From contig OX328104.1 in NCBI GenBank assembly GCA_946811185.2, forward strand, positions 47,476,505 to 47,540,504: a stretch of 64,000 bases of DNA, written 5' to 3'. Below are positions 1 through 11,100 of the stretch, one piece after another (position 1 is the first letter of the stretch; the number at the start of each line of letters is the position of its first letter). The position numbers and the translations under genes are program-made. The notes under the pieces are model-generated. The model searched no databases, was not told the origin of the DNA, and saw only the letters and a list, made by a program, of their open reading frames with translations. This stretch comes from Hippopus hippopus. Its lineage: Eukaryota; Mollusca; Bivalvia; Cardiida; Cardiidae.

Positions 1-759
1 TGATCTTTATCCTATGGACATTACTTGTTCATGACACATCGTCTTGATGTGGATAACATTTGTGAAAAATTATTTTGATATTAAGTCAAAGGGGAAAGAG
101 TTATAGCCCTGACACGAAAAGGGACACCTTGCCATGACCTTTGAGCTACAGACATGGTTCTTGCACCCAACACACGGTCATTATATGGTTTAATATTCTG
201 CACACTTACAATGAAATTCATTCATAATTAAAAATGTAACATGCTGGACACAAACATAAACCACTAAAATTTCTCATTTAAATGATACTTGACCTTGCAA
301 TGACCTTGACCTTTGACCTTCTGACAGGAAGTCTTAGGCCCAACACATTGTTTGTTATGTGGTTGACAATTTTACAAAGTTACACTGTTCAAAATTCATT
401 CATAATTAAAAGAGTTACAGGTCAGACACCAACACTTTTGTCCCAATACATTTAGCCTTGCTGTGACCTTGACTTTATCTACAGACATGACTCCTGCACA
501 TAACACATGATCTTTATGTGGTTAACATTTGTGCAAAGTTATTCTGTTATGAAGTAAAAACGAGAAACATTGACCCAATTTCGAATTCATCTGAGACATT
601 ATCAAGACAAACATTCGGACCAAGTTTCATGAATTTTGGACAGAAAATGTGGTCTCTAGTGTGCATACAAGGTAATTGTTGACACCTTGATGATTGAAGA
701 TGGACAAAGCACAATCACAAAAGCTCACCTTGAGCACTTTGTGCTTAGGTGAGCTAAAA
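1..759. repeat. End of an element with internal tandem units and a terminal hairpin
   Basis: About four diverged units of roughly 135-180 bases recur here, each with a TGACCTTG-like stretch, a TTTATGTGGTTAACATTTG-like stretch and ATTCATTCATAATTAAAA. The element ends at 719-759 with a hairpin (AGCTCACCT ... AGGTGAGCT). The same hairpin type opens another copy at 62063. Internal tandem units with terminal hairpins recall Helentron-associated elements of bivalves, which is a comparison and not a proof. Confidence 0.7.
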
Positions 760-826
760 ATCTTGACAAATGTCCACTGTTGGAATCTACATGCACACCA
801 CATTTTGCAGGCCTAAGCCCATTTGA

Positions 827-1040
827 TTAACCCTTTACCAGACAACCAAATTCTAGACTGGCTCAAATTCAATGAAGATGACAATTCAAATATGGCTCAA
901 ATGATGAAATTTGTCTCTGAAAGGGTAGAAAACATTGTGATAAAAGGAAAAAAAAGCTGGCTTCCAACTTTTTATCCTTTTTCTACAACAAGACAATTCT
1001 GGAAGATCTGCTAATTTTTCCATGGGTCAAAACAGCCTTG
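827..1040 (-). mobile_element. Family A TTAA hairpin MITE, degenerate
   Basis: It opens with TTAACCCTTTACCAGACAAC and includes GGGTAGAAAACATTGTGATA, but the second hairpin arm and right end are badly eroded, so the end is approximate. Confidence 0.6.
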
Positions 1041-1228
1041 AAATTACAGTTCCTTTTTTTACTGGCAGAAACAGGTTAAATCTTCATTCCGTAGTCTAAT
1101 ACTCCCAGCTGGAAAGATTTAGTCAGATACCCATCTCTACATCACATTGTCTTCCTGAAAATAGAAAGCATAATTCACATCAATTTCAACTCTTCTTTAA
1201 AATGCTTTAAGTGCCTTTCACAACAAAA

Positions 1229-1436
1229 GTTGCCTTTTGCAGAAAGTGAAGATCCAAGATCACACTGCATGTTTACTACAGACTGACCTGGGATCTTCAC
1301 CAACCTCCATGCTCTATCTAAGGACAGTTTCACAACTATAGCTAAATATAGGCAGTTTCACAACTGTAGTTGCCTTTCAAGCCTGTAAAGATCCAAGATC
1401 AAATTGCATGTTTACTGCAGACTAACCTGGGATCTA
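1229..1436. repeat. Direct repeat pair
   Basis: Two segments of about 67 bases (1229-1296 and 1369-1435) share AAGATCCAAGATCA, TTGCATGTTTACT-like and CCTGGGATCT blocks, 140 bases apart. Their origin is not clear. Confidence 0.55.
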
Positions 1437-1651
1437 TGCTGACCATGATGCAGAGACATTCTGTCCAAAAAGGCAGTTTCAAATGGCAATTGGTTGGCTT
1501 ATTTTTCCAACCTGAAAATTTCAATTTTGTTTACTTCACACTTTCAGGGTAAATGCATTACTAATGTTTACAATGTGAACATACCTGTTAGCACTTAAAA
1601 ATCAGCTGAGAATGAAAGGCTAAGATGCAACTGATAGTTTTATTGATTATT

Positions 1652-1876
1652 TTAACTCTACCAAACAATCCCTGGTTTTAGCGACCCCGAGGAAGAAGCC
1701 TTCTGAAAAAACTGTGGGAAAAGGAGAAAAAGCTGGTAACCAGCATTTTCTCCTTTTCCCACAGTGTTTTCTACTCTTCCAAAGTCAAGTTTCAATTTTT
1801 GAGTCATGTTTATTTTGTTGTCTGCAAATGCTTTCAATTTGGACAAGTCTAAAATTTTGTCATTTGGTAAAGAGAA
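1652..1876 (+). mobile_element. Family A TTAA hairpin MITE, near full length
   Basis: The left end is TTAACTCTACCAAACAATCC, the central hairpin (1705-1775) is nearly intact, and the right end reads TTTGGTAAAGAG with the final TTAA decayed. Confidence 0.85.
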
Positions 1877-2144
1877 AGCATATCTCAGCAACAGCTCATT
1901 CAAGTATGCCCTGGATTTCAACAGTTTTAGGTTAGGGCTCTGTAGTGTCTTACTCAAGGACCCTCCATTTAAAAAACCCTACCCTACATCAAATCTGGAG
2001 TCTTACATTAATTTAACTGTACCAGTTTGTAAAAAATCAAATCCAATAGAATAATACATTTACTTGAAACCTGTACTTTACCAAAAATGAACTTGAAAAA
2101 TGTTCATAACTCATTTAATAACTGACCATTATGACTTTTAAAAT

Positions 2145-2282
2145 GAACTTTAAAACCAGGTGAATAGTAAACAAAAGATAGAGTGACCTAGCAACTTTTG
2201 ACCTTGTTTTAGAATTCATTTTTCTACATTTAGACCAACCATGCAATAATAGATTGCCATCTTCACAATAATTTCAATACTT
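2145..2282 (+). repeat. Family E foldback, right-half fragment
   Basis: This segment matches the centre and right arm of the complete family E copies at 29206 and 49468, without the outer end. It stops where the family A copy at 2283 begins. Confidence 0.55.
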
Positions 2283-2510
2283 TTAAGCCTTTACCAAACA
2301 ATCCCGACTTTTCACGACCCTGAGAAAGGAGGCCTTTTGAAAACATTGCGGGAAAGGAGAAAATGCTGGTAACCAGCTTTAACTCCTTTTCCAACAATGT
2401 TTTCTACCATTTCAAAGAAAAATACCATCCATTGAGCAACTTTTAATTTGTCATCTGCAAATGCTTTCAATTCAGACAAGCTTAAATTTTGCCATTTGGT
2501 AAAGAGTTAA
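2283..2510 (+). mobile_element. Family A TTAA hairpin MITE, full length
   Basis: TTAA stands at both ends (2283-2286 and 2507-2510). The hairpin arms have several mismatches, which points to an older copy. Confidence 0.85.
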
Positions 2511-2677
2511 ATGGTATGCTTTAAATTGATATGGCTGCTATTTTGGCTTTAGAATATCCATCATCGACAAAATGTATTCAAAGATAACAAGCCATTTTCC
2601 TAACCATAAACAGGATTTCCATGACATACCCACAAACAACAGGGATACTATATGCCATCTACATTTGACCCATTAGG

Positions 2678-2884
2678 TTAACCACACAATTTCTACTTTT
2701 AATGATCTTGCTGGAGAAGACTTTTGAATACATTGTTGGTATAGGAGAAAATGCTGATAACCAGCATTTTTTCCTTTTCTCATAATGTTTTCTACCCCGT
2801 GAATTTGTCAAAGAACTGTAGTTTATCTATATCACTTTCAGAAGCTTTCAGTTTGGAAGAGTTTGTCGTTTGGTAAAGAGTTAA
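2678..2884 (+). mobile_element. Family A TTAA hairpin MITE, full length
   Basis: It begins TTAACCACACAAT and ends TTTGGTAAAGAGTTAA, and is slightly shortened in the right half. Confidence 0.8.
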
Positions 2885-2944
2885 AATGCAGTGGCCTCAA
2901 AAAGCACTTTGAACACTAAGAACAAAGTTTGAACATGTAAATGT

Positions 2945-3145
2945 ACCTCTATCCACTGTTCCATCTTGAACCAGTCATAGATTTGTCCCCATCTAGTGTT
3001 TTACATTACTTTCAGCAGTACATCAGTTATATCATGACAACAGCTAACTTTTTCATCTATTTTCTGTGTTTCATCAAACTTAGACTAGGGGTCTTCAGTG
3101 TCGTTCCCAGGATACACCCATCAAAACCATCACTGCAAGTGAGGA
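2945..3145 (-). repeat. SINE body fragment
   Basis: On the minus strand it carries ACACTGAAGACCCCTAGTCT and TGATATAACTGA blocks. These match the bodies of the SINE copies at 39210 and 42390. The tRNA-like head is not evident. Confidence 0.5.
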
Positions 3146-3195
3146 ACAAGCAAATAAGATATATGACAGTAAATAACCTCTCTACCAGACAACAA

Positions 3196-3421
3196 TTAAC
3201 CTTTTCCCAAACAAAAAATTTTTTAGACTTCAAACTGAAAGAGTTTGCAGATGACAATGTTAAATTTGATAATAATGGAAGAAAGTCCTCCAATAGAGTA
3301 GAAAACATTGTGAAAAAGGAAAAATTGCTTGTTATGAGCAATTTCTCCTTTTCCCACAATGTTTTTAAAAGACTTGTACTGCAGACACGTAAAAACACAG
3401 GTTTTTTTTGAAAAGGGTTAA
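3196..3421 (-). mobile_element. Family A TTAA hairpin MITE, variant hairpin tip
   Basis: TTAA is present at both ends. The tip of the hairpin reads AATTGCTTGTTATGAGCAATT in place of the usual AATGCTGGTTACCAGCATT, and the two arms still pair. Confidence 0.8.
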
Positions 3422-3511
3422 TGTTGTTATAATTACATGTATTCTAATAGAAAGAATTTGTAAACAAATGCTGATCATATATGGGATTGCATCTTAAAGG
3501 TAAAAAAAAAA

Positions 3512-3610
3512 TCAATTGTATGAAAGGAGAAAATGTTGGTTATGATAATCATTTTCTCCTTTTCTCGACAATATGTCATAAAGCATCCTCTTTCAAAGGG
3601 TCTTAAAACA
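3512..3610. repeat. Family A hairpin fragment
   Basis: Only the central GGAGAAAATG ... CATTTTCTCC hairpin and a bit of flank remain. Confidence 0.55.
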
Positions 3611-3769
3611 GAGAACCATTTCATAATGAATTTTCACTAGATTAACACAAAGCACAACTTTTGAATGTTATTTATGGCAGCATAACTAATCAAAACATTC
3701 TGGCGGAATTTGTGGTCATCTTTCCCTACTCAAGAAGTGCATATGACAAAAATGTATTTGATGTAGCCT

Positions 3770-3935
3770 TCACCAAATAATTCTATGCTATCCCAAGGCC
3801 TTTGAAAACATAACAGAGAGAAAAAAAAAATGGCTTGTATTTCCTCCTATCCAATCCTTTCAAAGACAAATTCTATCTTTTGACTCACAATTTTTAATCC
3901 AAAAATACATTCAATGTGTAAAAGTTTATGATTTA
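3770..3935 (+). repeat. Family A MITE, heavily decayed
   Basis: Short matches survive in order: ACCAAATAATTC, GGCCTTTGAAAACATAAC, TTTCAAAGACAAATTC and TTTTGACTCACA. Confidence 0.4.
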
Positions 3936-4915
3936 TGTTCTCTGGAAGAGCAATGACTTTGGACCGTCAATAGGACTCTACCAACATGATGAAGATTTGT
4001 AGATGTGTTCATTTGAGGAACTGTTAACTGTAACCTTCATTTGCTTACAATAAGTGCATCAATTAATTATTACACAAGATCAATTGACCCTGACATTAAA
4101 ATGTTGAAATATCATCATTTAGACGAAGATAGGCCAAAGAAGCCACATGCTGGAATGACAAGTTCTTTTTTTTGTACCTGGCCTAGGTTTGTTCATCAAA
4201 GTTTTGTTTATTCCAACTCAGAGAATTTTCTGCCTTTCCTGTGGGGCCAGAAATAGTACTCATTTTGCCTAATTCCATGATTTTTTTCCCAAATAGAAAC
4301 AAAATCACCTTGGACACTGTGCATCAGTCATTGTTTTCATTATGTCGACGCAGATGTAGTAAATCTCCAGAAAAATAAAAAAAATGCCCGAAAAAATAAG
4401 ACTGGAAGTTTTTTCGTGCATTCTTAACCTTATATGCTTTGTCAGTATTTTTCCTCAATTTTGACATTTTGTCATTTTTTTCCCCAAATTTGGCTCAGGG
4501 CCTTTTACCAGAATTTCTGGCTAAAGACCTGCAACTGAATTAAACCTTGCATAGTTAGATTATTGTAGAGGTTCCCAAAAAAAGCATAACTGTCAATCAA
4601 TTGTTCATAATATTGAATCAAATAACTATATAAACTTTCAGTGGAGAATGTGAAAATGCACTTAAAGTACTTTCAAATTAGTACAATATAGGATTAGTAG
4701 TGACTGTCACATATTAGTGTATTTGTACCTAACAATCAAAGGTGTTAATTATAAACTGTCTATAGATCACCGATTTTGACAAGTGTGAGAAGGTCTTAAC
4801 AGCAGATATTCCAAACTATGTCATCAATACCAGTCTGTAATTAGGGAAATATTGAGTCTTTGGTCATATTTGGTGAGCCAGTTTTGCTTTTAAACTGAAA
4901 CAAGCCCAGGTAAGT
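3936..4915. other. No gene or clear repeat seen
   Basis: This is AT-rich sequence with homopolymer runs. I found no supported exon, RNA gene or terminal inverted repeats here. Confidence 0.5.
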
Positions 4916-5240
4916 AAACCCAGGGACGAATAAAGTCAGGGACGAATAAGCCTAGGGACGAACAAGCCCGGAACCGAACAGAAAAAGGAGTGGGTCAGGG
5001 AAGAAGACTTATGGTCCTTTCTTTTTTAAATTGTGTGTCATCTTTAATTCACTATCGCTCCATCAGTAGGGTTTGCATACCTTTCGGACTGTCTACATTT
5101 GATAGTGTAGATCTTTTTTTGACAATACAAACAATTTCACGTTTGTCACAGCTGGACTTCGCACGTGCAGCTTAGACCGTTTCCGCCAGTCTGGTCACCG
5201 TTTCAGCTGGTGCCCGCTTTTGAAACAGACTTTTTCGTCC

Positions 5241-5824
5241 GAGCCGTTGTCTGTACATGTCATATTCTTCGAAGATTCGACCTGTCTGCTATGACGCATC
5301 ACAGTTGGGTACAGAACCGATAACGACAACCGTTACTTTGAATTTCAAAATAAACGTTTAAGTAAACGTTAAAACGCTACCTGGTAGACTATGATTCATC
5401 CAGCTATGGTCAGCTAGCATGTAACCTATGCACCGGCCATTTATATAAACAGCCCCATAGGCTTGGGTAATAGCTTCGGTATAACCCCAGACTTCTTGTT
5501 GATAAGTCTGTGGAGAAACAACCCTGTACAAATCCTGTTGGTTTCCCTTTTACAGTTTATATTTAGAAACTGTATTTAAAGATGTGCAGTAAAACAGGAG
5601 TATTTGTGAAAACCATTTCCCCCTTTTGAAATAATCAAATTTCTAAGATATTTGGAGCGAGAAAAAAGGCTACATTTTCCACAAATGTATTGTTTATGGC
5701 CATTTTCTCCATTGCTACTTTATTAGCGGCGCATTAATATTTATCCTGTACAGAATCTAGTGATGCGTCATGTAGCAGAAAGATCGAATCTTCGAAGAAT
5801 ATGACATCCGCAGACAACGTCCGT
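5241..5824. repeat. Inverted repeat pair about 65 bp long, 450 bp apart
   Basis: The segment 5241-5303 and the reverse complement of 5760-5824 share GAATCTTCGAAGAATATGAC, TGATGCGTCAT and CAGACAACG blocks. The spacer has no coding frame. Confidence 0.6.
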
Positions 5825-5854
5825 GCACTTGCGTGCAATGATTTGTCTGTAGAT

Positions 5855-5937
5855 GTCTCTCTCTGCCGCTGACTCTCTCTCCATCTCTGTCTATCTGTCT
5901 CTCCCTCTTTGTCTGTCTGTCTGTCTGTCTCTCATTC
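5855..5937. repeat. Pyrimidine-rich microsatellite, (TCTG)n/(TC)n
   Basis: CTCTCT tracts lead into an array of TCTG units at about 5910-5930. Confidence 0.8.
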
Positions 5938-6117
5938 TCTAATCCCAATTCCGCAACCCCCCCACATTATTTATACTATTGCACAATTACTTTTTTCTCC
6001 AGTTACACCATGTTTTAATGATAATATTACATATACATATTATATTTCTTATATCTGACATGTCTGAAAACTAAAATTAATCTCTGTAAAGAGGAAATGA
6101 TGAGAATAAATAAATAA

Positions 6118-6300
6118 ATAAGACTGGTCCATGTTCGAAGCATTTGCAGACAACAAATGAAACGTGGCGCAAATGAAGATATTGTTGGAAAAGGAGAAAA
6201 TGCTTGTTACTAACATTTTTTCCTTTTCGCACAATGTTTTTAAAAGTCTAATTTCCAAAGTAGGGGCCTTAAAACTCCACCTTATGTGGTGATGTGTTAA
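6118..6300 (-). mobile_element. Family A MITE, left end missing
   Basis: It has GACTGGTCCATGTTCGAAGC, the hairpin and AATGTTTTTAAAAGTCTAAT. The left TTAA end is replaced by AATAAATAAATA. Confidence 0.6.
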
Positions 6301-6606
6301 GTAGGATTTTCACTGGAATTAAGCTTTTCAACGTTTTGAGTTCTTTCTTGTCTTAACGTCATGCAAACATTTTGACATTCTTTTTTTTTAATCTTTGTCA
6401 TATCTGTCATATCTGAAGGTATTCACATACCGGTATACTTATTTGGGCTAGTTGTTAACCATTAAAAAGGGAATTTATGTCAATATTGCTGATATTTGGT
6501 CAAACAGTGTGTGGAAAGTCTGAAATAGTTCGAACATTACGTTTTTGTCATGTGACTTCCAAAACAGAGAACAAAGGCTTAGGGATGTCCTTACTTCTTT
6601 TCGACG

Positions 6607-7093
6607 TTAACCCTTTGTCACAAAAATCTCGAATTATAACGACCCTAAGGAGAAAAGCTGTTTGAAACCATTGTAGGAAAAGGAAGAAAATTTTGGTTAC
6701 CAGCATTGTTTTCCCTTTCCTACAGTGTTTTCTGTTCTTCAAAATATAAATTCCAGTTTTTGAGCCACATGTATAACAAATGAACCATGTTCTTGCAAAA
6801 GGGGGCTTAATGCGTCTCCTCGATGCATGATGCCAAGCAAGTCATCACAGTATTACACATCCCTAAAATCCCTTATATATAACGACCTGTTGCATCATGA
6901 GGTACATTGGTCCTTTGACATACAGGTAACAGACCAATGGCGAAAAGTTTCGGCCCAGGTCAGCCTGCGAGGACTGCGCAGGCTGACCTGAGTCGATACT
7001 TTTCGCAAATGCATTAAGTCCTCTTGTCACAGAGCACGGCTCAAATGCTTTCAAATTAGACAAGTATACAATTTTGTTGTGCGGTAGAGGGTT
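6607..7093 (+). mobile_element. Family A MITE interrupted by a family B copy
   Basis: The left half (6607-6785) runs from TTAACCCTTTGTC through the hairpin to GAGCCACATGTATAACAAAT. The right half resumes at 7045 with AAATGCTTTCAAATTAGACA and ends near GGTAGAGGGTTA. The gap is filled by family B, so family B arrived later. Confidence 0.75.
6784..7044 (-). mobile_element. Family B MITE inserted in family A
   Basis: It begins GAACCATGTTCTTGC and ends GAGCACGGCTC. It carries a hairpin with stem CAGCCTGCGA/GCGCAGGCTG. AAAT stands on both sides, consistent with a 4-bp target duplication. Confidence 0.8.
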
Positions 7094-7137
7094 ATACGGG
7101 TGATTAAGCATCATACCCATTGTCCTCGGTGAAACCA

Positions 7138-7255
7138 GAATTTTCTCCTTTTCCCACAACCCTTCTAAATACAAATTCCAGCTTTTGATTCACATGTACT
7201 ACAGATGATTTCAAATTGGACAAGTCTACATTTTTTTTGTGTGATAGAGGGTTAA
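7138..7255 (+). repeat. Second copy of the family A right half, tandem with the previous one
   Basis: The right half of family A is present again. The bases after it (CAGACCCATTGTCCTCGGG) also follow the first copy at about 7110-7131. A segment spanning element and flank was therefore duplicated in tandem. Confidence 0.6.
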
Positions 7256-7299
7256 AAATGAATACGCATCAGACCCATTGTCCTCGGGTGCATGGAAAA

Positions 7300-8060
7300 A
7301 AAAAATCTTTTAGATAATTTCTGATGCCGATTTTGTCTCCATCTGATATCTAAACGTGTTAGAAATAAGTCTCAAGATTGTCATATATTACCATAACAGC
7401 GAAATATTAATCGTCTTGGATTTAATTATCTATAGCAAAGTTTATTAAGGTTTAACACCTCCATTATGGCGCCGATTATTGTTTCATTATGGCGGTATGT
7501 CACGGGCGTTAATCCGTAACCCCTGTAATTGAATTGTGCAGAATTTATAAACTGTTTAGCCCACACATTTGGGAATGAGCCTTCTTCTACAAAAGGCGAA
7601 CAATGTCTTCTGGCGCTTAGATGGCGCTGAAAGAGCGTCTAGGAACCCCGGTTTAATCGAATTATATCCCTCTATTGGTGTGAACACCATACGAAAAATG
7701 AACTAATGAGTTTTGCGTCCCGACTTTTTCAGACAGTTTGATAGATTGAACTGTATTCGGGAAAGAAAAGCACCTCCATAATTTTGACAATTCTGGGATA
7801 TAATTTGTAAATATTGATCATTGTTTTGTTTCAACCACAGGTTAATCTGTTTGGAAATTTCTCCCGTCAGTTAACTTTGGGGAACAAGGTAATGGTCTCA
7901 GAGCGATTTGCAGACGATGTAATGGGCGGCTTTATTACAGAAGTACACAAAATGAGGGCTTTTTTGTCGTCTGGTGACAAAAACTGCCAACCGTTTTACA
8001 TTTTTCTTCCAGACTGTATTGCAATAATTGTTTTTACATCTTCTTTTGAAAGTTTTAATA
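7300..8060. other. No supported gene; open frame at 7814-8095 not convincing
   Basis: The sequence looks non-repetitive. The 93-codon frame at 7814 has no family resemblance I know, and its end runs into the family B copy at 8067. Confidence 0.4.
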
Positions 8061-8066
8061 TAATAC

Positions 8067-8576
8067 GAGCCATGCTCTTTGAAAAAGGGGCTTAATGTAT
8101 CTGCAAAAAGTATCGATCCATGTCAGCCTGCGCATTCCGCGCAGGCTGACATGGACGGAAACTTTTTGCTATCTTTAAATTTCTACATGTTCTGGGACCA
8201 TTATACCCCATGATTTGGTCGGTTGTTGGACAAAATGGATTTTATGGATCCATATTTATAATTGAGCCATGCTCTGACAAAGGGGGGCTTTGTGCATCTC
8301 CGTGATCCATGGTACCAAGCAAACCATCACATACTTAGTGATCCATAATAGCCACTATTTTGAACAACCAGCTTGATCATGAAATAAAGTGGTCCTTGGG
8401 CATACAGAAAATTGACCAATAGCGAAAAGTATCGGTTCAGGTCAGCCTGGGTCGATACTTTTCGCAGATGCATTAAGCCCCCTTTTCACAGAGCACGGTT
8501 CATATGTATGTGATGACTTGCTTGGTATCATGCATCACGGACATGCATTGAACCCCCTCTTCCAAGAGCGTTGCTT
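8067..8576 (+). mobile_element. Family B MITE carrying a second, inverted family B copy
   Basis: The outer copy starts GAGCCATGCTCTTTG. It is broken near TCCATATTTATAATT at 8263 and resumes at 8502 with ATGTATGTGATGACTTGCTT, ending near 8576. Confidence 0.8.
8264..8501 (-). mobile_element. Inner family B MITE nested in family B
   Basis: It runs from GAGCCATGCTCTGACAAAGG to GAGCACGGTTC in the opposite orientation to its host. One hairpin arm is shortened, leaving CAGGTCAGCCTGGGTCG. Confidence 0.8.
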
Positions 8577-8599
8577 AATGTAACTTTTGTTACAGTTTG

Positions 8600-9960
8600 C
8601 TCTATACAGTATGCAGATGGCGACGAATTTTTTTCCGTCATTCTATAATTTGAATCCAATAGACGGATGAATGGATTAAGGGCCTATAAGAAGGAGTACA
8701 TTGGAATCGAGGTCTGATATGGTGAAATAATGTATACTTTCTGCGCAGGCTGATCCATTTATCTACCCTGATGGTTAGTGTTCTTTGAAGACACTATACC
8801 TATACTCGCAATGTGTGAGTGTGTTTTTGTAGCTGCTAAATTTCAGAGGAATGGCTTATTTGCTTTAAAAGGTGATAGATAAATTGTATATTGACCTTAA
8901 AGCACGAATTAAAGTACGTATGCAATAACTGCAAACGATATATACAGAGAGTCATCGTGTATTATTGCCGTTATAAATGACACTTTATCATTTTTGTGGC
9001 AATTGTCGAAGGCAATGCCACTGTGAGTTCAATACGTAATTTTGAAAACCATGTATCGTAGTTTGTGCAAAACTGAAGGAAGTAAACCCAATAAAACTCA
9101 ATTTTTCTCAGACTAATAAGTGTTTCGATGGCACTTAGATATATTGAAAAATGGTGTAATAAAATAAATTGGATTAAGTCATCGATCGTGAAAGTACTTT
9201 TTTTTTTGAAAATAGCTTTAGCCGCTCATAGCCTTCTATCGGCGAAATGATACACACAGTCTTTGTCTCCTGACCGCTCGGTTCCGAGTTTGTTCGTCCT
9301 AAACCCAGTTCGTTCCTAGGCTTGCTCGTCCAATATGATTGCATGTTACTTCATTGGAATGTGCATGACTATTTACATATTGAAATAATTGACTGTAACT
9401 TACAGTTACCCGACTAGCAATATTTGCAGTACTTTGTTTAAAGTTGTTAGCCGCAGAATGCATGTCAAAAGTCATCTGTATACATGTGCGAAAGGGTTTT
9501 AGAAAAATGTTTGTATGCTTCAGGCTTATTTGTGTCTATGAATCTGTATACCTATCTCCGAAGCAGTCTACACAGGAATGAACTCACACTACTAACAGTA
9601 TCGTTGCAACAAGAGTATATCTGTATCAAAAACTTTCGAAGTTGTCATGATCTGTTTTAATTGAGGGCTGAAGTCTCTTTCACTTTCTTCTTGTGCACAC
9701 GAAAATCAATTTATTCTGATGATGTCTCTCGTTGAATTACATGTATGTTAATTAGTTTTAGTTTATATGAATATCACAATATACTTATTTGTTGTGCTAA
9801 AAAAAAGTTTCAAATAATCAAAATGTTTTCATAATATGTGTTTTCATTCATTGAAGCCACAACTTATGCTAACGTACATGTAGGTGTGTTGATAAAATAT
9901 AACGTGTGTTATTTCATCTGAGGTATCATGACACAAGAAGATTTATAAATAGGGGTTACA
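8600..9960. other. No gene seen
   Basis: AT-rich DNA with short runs of T. Apart from the inverted segment at 9261-9332 I see no feature I can support. Confidence 0.45.
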
Positions 9961-10034
9961 TGCTATTCTCAACAGCATTTCAGTATTTTGCGGCAATCAG
10001 TACACCTACCAATGTTTTCCTGACAAGTCCTCAC

Positions 10035-10211
10035 CTGTACATAACATTCTTCCGAAGCCAGTGCTTCCTTACATAGTCTTTTAAGTCCAGTGGTGAGAGC
10101 AGATTGAATTTGGTTGCATCGACTTTTATTTATTAACAAAAGGAAGTGACAGAGCAAATGTTCAAACCAGTGCAAGCTGGGGTCCCATGGATTACAAGTC
10201 TGAGTCGCCAC
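10035..10211 (-). CDS. Possible exon of an unrecognised gene, weak
   Basis: On the minus strand an open frame from 10211 contains the segment SALTTGLKRLCKEALASEEC, followed by a good donor, GTACAG|GTGAGG, at 10035/10034. A weak acceptor may lie at 10123-10124. The amino-acid composition is less AT-driven than surrounding chance frames. I do not recognise the family, and no neighbouring exon is visible, so this may be a chance frame. Confidence 0.15.
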
Positions 10212-10739
10212 TGACTGCTAAGCAAGTAAAAAAATATTACTATGACTCATTGAAAGGCAGTAATTGATTTTGACCCCTGTCCAGCAAAATAAATACTGTA
10301 GTTTTCTTTTCTTTTTTCACTTCCCGCTTTTTGACCAGTTTATTCATATGTACAATCAGGGTTGTTGGCCTGATGTTGTAAATTATAGGCTAACAGTGCA
10401 GATAAAGATAGGACTCCACGAATGCGAAGTCTTGTTTTTGTCTTCACTTGTCGCAAATGACATCCTACGTCATGATAACCAGGATAAGAGTTCACATTAT
10501 TTACAACTACTTTCTAAAGGTATTAATTTGATTAGTAGGTTGACTTTCAAGCGAATTTATGGATACTATTTCTTTTTTTTTCTTCTGAAATTATTAACTC
10601 GACACAAATGCTCCCTTGACAAATGCCACACCAGTTCTTTCAACGCTTTGATTCAGATGGCATGCGTCGCATTCCGTTGTCAGCTGCAGTGCTATACCAG
10701 GAGATGTGATCATAACATTTTGATCTCTCAATTTTTTTT

Positions 10740-10775
10740 ATTATTTATTTATTTATTTTGGAGGGGGGGGTTATC
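10740..10775. repeat. (TTTA)n and G-run low complexity
   Basis: TTATTTATTTATTTATTTTGG is followed by a run of eight G. It is one reason the 204-codon frame across it is not credible. Confidence 0.7.
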
Positions 10776-10817
10776 TGTATGTTGTGACTGTAATTTGTCA
10801 AAAATAACCAAAATTCC

Positions 10818-11100
10818 ATCTCGATGCAAGTTTGTAAGGGACGACTTAGAAAACGTCCTTGTAAAATGTTTATTATAATAGATATGATTTAATATTTTAC
10901 ACCATTGGTCTCTTTGAAAACATGGAAAAAAGCTAAGAATGCTCGAATTTTTTTTTCAACAACAACAACAACAACAACAACAATTAAAAAAAAAGTCTTT
11001 ATACAAGTCTGCAAGGGAAGACTTCGAAAACGTCGTGATAAAATATTTATGAGAAAAGGTATAATCTAAGATTTTACACTATTGGTATTTTTGAAAACAT
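10818..11100. repeat. Direct repeat pair with (CAA)n between
   Basis: The segments 10818-10922 and 11003-11100 share AAGTTTGTAAGG/AAGTCTGCAAGG, GAAAACGTC and TTTTACACYATTGGT blocks. A CAA-repeat tract lies between at about 10959-10982. Confidence 0.6.

Larger units (their letters stand above)
4921..9332. repeat. Inverted terminal segments that may bound a 4.4-kb element
   Basis: The segment 4921-5000 (GGGACGAATAAGCCTAGGGA, then GGAACCGAACA) recurs inverted at 9261-9332 (GGACGAGCAAGCCTAGGAAC, then GGAACCGAGCGG when read on the minus strand). No transposase frame is visible between them. The interior includes family A and B copies that could be later insertions. The pair may bound one element or be two independent copies. 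Confidence 0.35.

Noticed and set aside
1658..1957. Overlapping frames through family A copies as small genes
   Set aside because: The hairpin gives open frames on both strands in many copies (peptides like GKGENAGYQHFLLFPQ). They recur with every element and decay with it, so they are by-products of the repeat.
7814..8095. 93-codon frame as a gene
   Set aside because: No recognisable domain and no clear exon boundaries. It ends inside a family B element.
10264..10878. 204-codon plus-strand frame
   Set aside because: It is built from T-rich runs (Phe/Leu-rich), crosses a TTTA microsatellite and G-run, and overlaps a direct repeat. No domain is visible.
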